This document shows positions 62,176 through 64,000 of a stretch of DNA of 64,000 bases, piece by piece. The stretch comes from Nitrospira sp. MA-1. Lineage in GTDB: Bacteria; Nitrospirota; Nitrospiria; Nitrospirales; UBA8639. The translations under genes were made by a program, and so were the position numbers. The stretch covers positions 186,001 through 250,000 of the forward strand of contig JAQJDB010000006.1 in assembly GCA_032139905.1 (NCBI GenBank). The letters are read 5' to 3'. The notes beneath the pieces were generated by a model that was not told the origin of the DNA, did no database searches, and was given only the letters and a program-made list of their open reading frames with translations. The first letter of the stretch is position 1. Each line of letters opens with the position of its first letter.

Positions 62176-62251
62176 AGGGGCATGGTGTCAACGGCTAGCA
62201 CGTCGGTCTCCAAAACCGAAAGTCCGGGTTCGAATCCCTGTGCCCCTGCCA
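62176..62251 (+). tRNA. tRNA-Trp (CCA)
   Basis: AGGGGCA pairs with TGCCCCT, followed by G and encoded CCA. The anticodon arm TCGGT-CTCCAAA-ACCGA gives CCA. It sits between rpmG and secE, its classical place. Confidence 0.95.
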
Positions 62252-62328
62252 TAATTGTCCGTGGATTTAATGTGCCTAATAAGAGACGTTTATTGTCGGG
62301 GTTTCGAAAAAGACTGAGAGGGTAGGTC

Positions 62329-62523
62329 GTGTTTAAGAAGGTATGGTTTTCCATTACAGAATTTATGTCTGACGTGCGTGGTGAACTTAAAAAAATTTCT
62401 TATCCTACTAAGTCTGAAACGATTGGATCGACCACGGTGGTTCTGTTGTTTTGCGTTATTATGTCTCTTTACCTCTCTGTGGTGGATTCATTTCTCGTTT
62501 GGTTAATTAGCCGGGTTATTTAG
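62329..62523 (+). CDS. secE: Preprotein translocase subunit SecE
   Basis: 64 residues from a GTG with AGGT upstream. The amphipathic start SDVRGELKKISYPTKSETIG (in pieces: ELKKISYP is the signature) precedes one membrane helix (about residues 32-58). SecE stabilises SecY in the translocon. The single-helix form is usual outside the Gammaproteobacteria. nusG follows 24 bp later. Confidence 0.94.
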   Translation: MFKKVWFSITEFMSDVRGELKKISYPTKSETIGSTTVVLLFCVIMSLYLSVVDSFLVWLISRVI

Positions 62524-62547
62524 TTTAGCATCTAAAGAAGGGAATTC

Positions 62548-63084
62548 ATGTCGAGTCATTGGTATGTCATTCACACCTATGCGGGATATGAGGGGCGAGT
62601 TCGAGCTGGAATAGTCGAGCGGGCGAATCAATTGGGTATGGCGGATTCGGTGGCGCAAGTCCTTGTTCCTACGGAGGATGTAGTGGAATTTAAAGAAGGA
62701 AAACGCCGGGCCTCCAAACGAAAATTCTTTCCCGGGTATGTTCTCCTTGAAGCGAACGGTCCGCTTGGGGATGAGGTTGTGGCTATGATTAAAGAGACCC
62801 CCAAGGTGACCGGTTTTATTGGAGGGGGAGCCAGGCCAATCCCGCTTGATCCAGAGGAGGTGTCCACGCTTTTAAAGCAGTTGGAGTCTGGCGTGACGGC
62901 TCCGAGGGAATTGGCGAATTTTTCAAAAGGGGACAATGTCAGAATTGTGGATGGCCCATTCTTGGGATTCAATGGATTAGTGGATGAGGTTGATCAGGAT
63001 CATGGTCGGGTAAAGGCGCTAGTCAGTATTTTTGGTCGATCAACCCCGGTGGAGTTGGCGTTTGCTCAAGTTGAGCGGGTTTAG
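62548..63084 (+). CDS. nusG: Transcription termination/antitermination protein NusG
   Basis: 178 residues. The NGN domain ([43 protein letters not shown]) is followed by a linker and the KOW domain ([19 protein letters not shown]). It binds RNA polymerase and links it to Rho or the ribosome. secE precedes it and rplK follows. Confidence 0.96.
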   Translation: MSSHWYVIHTYAGYEGRVRAGIVERANQLGMADSVAQVLVPTEDVVEFKEGKRRASKRKFFPGYVLLEANGPLGDEVVAMIKETPKVTGFIGGGARPIPLDPEEVSTLLKQLESGVTAPRELANFSKGDNVRIVDGPFLGFNGLVDEVDQDHGRVKALVSIFGRSTPVELAFAQVERV

Positions 63085-63149
63085 AAACAAGGGGAGTTTT
63101 CCTTTTTACTTTTAAGTATTACGCAAGTCGATGCAAGGTAGGTGAAGGC

Positions 63150-63575
63150 ATGGCCAAAGAAATAACTAGTCAAATTAAATTGCAGATTCCGGCTGGAAAA
63201 GCCAATCCTGCTCCTCCTGTTGGGCCATCTTTGGGGCAACATGGAGTAAACATTATGGAGTTTTGTAAACAGTTTAATGCTAGGACTCAGAAGCAGGAGG
63301 GAAGCATTATCCCTGTGGTCATTTCTGTTTATAAGGATAGAAGTTTTAGCTTCGTGACCAAGACTCCTCCGGCATCAGATTTACTGAAGAAGGCTGCCGG
63401 TATCATAAAGGGTTCAGGAATTCCGCATAAAAATAAAGTTGGGACAATCACTATGGCACAGCTAGAGGACATTGCTAAGTTGAAAGTAGAAGATTTAAAT
63501 GCCGGTGATATTCCAGCTGCGATGAATGTGATTGCAGGAACTGCGAGAAGTATGGGCATTACGGTTGAGGGGTAA
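63150..63575 (+). CDS. rplK: 50S ribosomal protein L11
   Basis: 141 residues, the standard length. [20 protein letters not shown] and [13 protein letters not shown] form the N-domain; the rRNA-binding C-domain has [14 protein letters not shown] and [13 protein letters not shown]. It forms the stringent-factor/EF-G binding site on the ribosome stalk base. Confidence 0.97.
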   Translation: MAKEITSQIKLQIPAGKANPAPPVGPSLGQHGVNIMEFCKQFNARTQKQEGSIIPVVISVYKDRSFSFVTKTPPASDLLKKAAGIIKGSGIPHKNKVGTITMAQLEDIAKLKVEDLNAGDIPAAMNVIAGTARSMGITVEG

Positions 63576-63611
63576 ATAATATTGTGAGGCTTTTAACAGA
63601 GGGTATGCGCC

Positions 63612-64000
63612 GTGGGAAAGAAATTTGAATCGGCTTTAGGGAAGGTAACAAAGGCCCTGTATTCGTTGGAGGAGGCGAGTGACCTGGTTAAGCAGGCTGC
63701 TTTTGCCAAATTTGATGAAACAGTAGAGCTGTCACTTTGCCTTGGGGTAGATCCCAAGCGCGCGGATCAGATGGTTCGCGGGACCACGGTCCTTCCTCAC
63801 GGAACGGGGAAAAAGGTCCGAATTTTAGTGATTGCAAAGGGAGAAAAAGAGCAGGAGGCCAGGGAAGCGGGGGCCGATTTTGTGGGGAGTGATGACCTTT
63901 TGCAGAAAATTCAAGATGGATGGCTTGATTTTGACTCCATGATTGCGACCCCGGACATGATGGGTGCTGTCGGAAGAATGGGGAAAGTTTTGGGCCCACG
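63612..64000 (+). CDS. rplA: 50S ribosomal protein L1, N-terminal part (runs off right edge)
   Basis: 129 codons from GTG 63612 to the window end. [39 protein letters not shown] and [15 protein letters not shown] are L1 core sequence; the visible end MGKVLGP is the conserved mid-protein motif. It follows rplK by 36 bp, the standard order. An ATG at 63604 is out of frame. Confidence 0.95.
   Translation, partial: MGKKFESALGKVTKALYSLEEASDLVKQAAFAKFDETVELSLCLGVDPKRADQMVRGTTVLPHGTGKKVRILVIAKGEKEQEAREAGADFVGSDDLLQKIQDGWLDFDSMIATPDMMGAVGRMGKVLGP

Overview
The window is a bacterial chromosome segment whose housekeeping gene order and protein types fit the genus Nitrospira, probably one of the lower-GC, marine or halotolerant lineages. 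That assignment is an inference. It rests on a Pup gene together with Gram-negative envelope systems, a multi-repeat PCP_red protein in a genome with no photosynthesis genes here, and a moderate base composition. No rRNA gene is present to confirm it.

Layout. 1-3200 holds small accessory genes (an unidentified zinc-ribbon-like protein cut by the left edge, a SnoaL/NTF2-like protein, a membrane-anchored ABM-domain protein, a discoidin-like protein) and a 113-bp element with inverted ends. 3222-8880 (minus) is a three-gene tripartite heavy-metal efflux operon with 4-bp overlaps. 9492-16971 (minus) carries an unidentified lipoprotein, a magnesium/ion module (full MgtE, a channel-less MgtE-N/CBS partner, a TM-helix channel-like protein), a classical MscS channel and small unknowns.

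17142-39005 is mostly a dense plus-strand housekeeping block: pgsA; a type IV pilus/type II secretion trio (GspE/PilB, PilT, PilC/GspF); ispE; prs; rplY; pth; rpsF-ssb-rpsR; yceD-rpmF; then plsX-fabH-enoyl reductase-fabD-fabG-acpP-fabF-rnc for fatty acid synthesis, a cyclophilin, folD and panB. Two minus-strand genes (zinc-ribbon protein, NHL propeller) interrupt it.

39006-42231 is a decayed interval. It contains a broken PD-(D/E)xK nuclease-like gene, a possible minus-strand gene remnant, a methyltransferase gene, and a degenerate second copy of the 3' end of panB. This looks like an insertion or duplication scar behind panB.

42232-54382 holds a second methyltransferase and then an aromatic-amino-acid and macromolecule block: pheA, hisC, aroF, tyrA, aroA, cmk, plsC, rpsA, sppA, an HU/IHF gene and a four-repeat PCP_red protein. 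54446-60009 has rnhA (with viroplasmin-like domain), a TPR protein, tRNA-Val, pup, a bifunctional Rel (p)ppGpp enzyme and a DUF192 protein. 60102-64000 is the tRNA-Tyr/Gly/Thr-tuf-rpmG-tRNA-Trp-secE-nusG-rplK-rplA translation cluster, preceded by a near-consensus sigma70 promoter.

Most notable observations: EF-Tu has a five-residue-longer, altered switch I in place of the near-universal RGITI segment; a Pup gene ending in Gly-Gly-Glu; a stand-alone four-repeat PCP_red protein; the panB tail duplication with pseudogenes; a FabL-like enoyl reductase inside the fab operon; and a translationally coupled MgtE regulatory half. I did not find a clearly new multi-gene defence or biosynthetic system.
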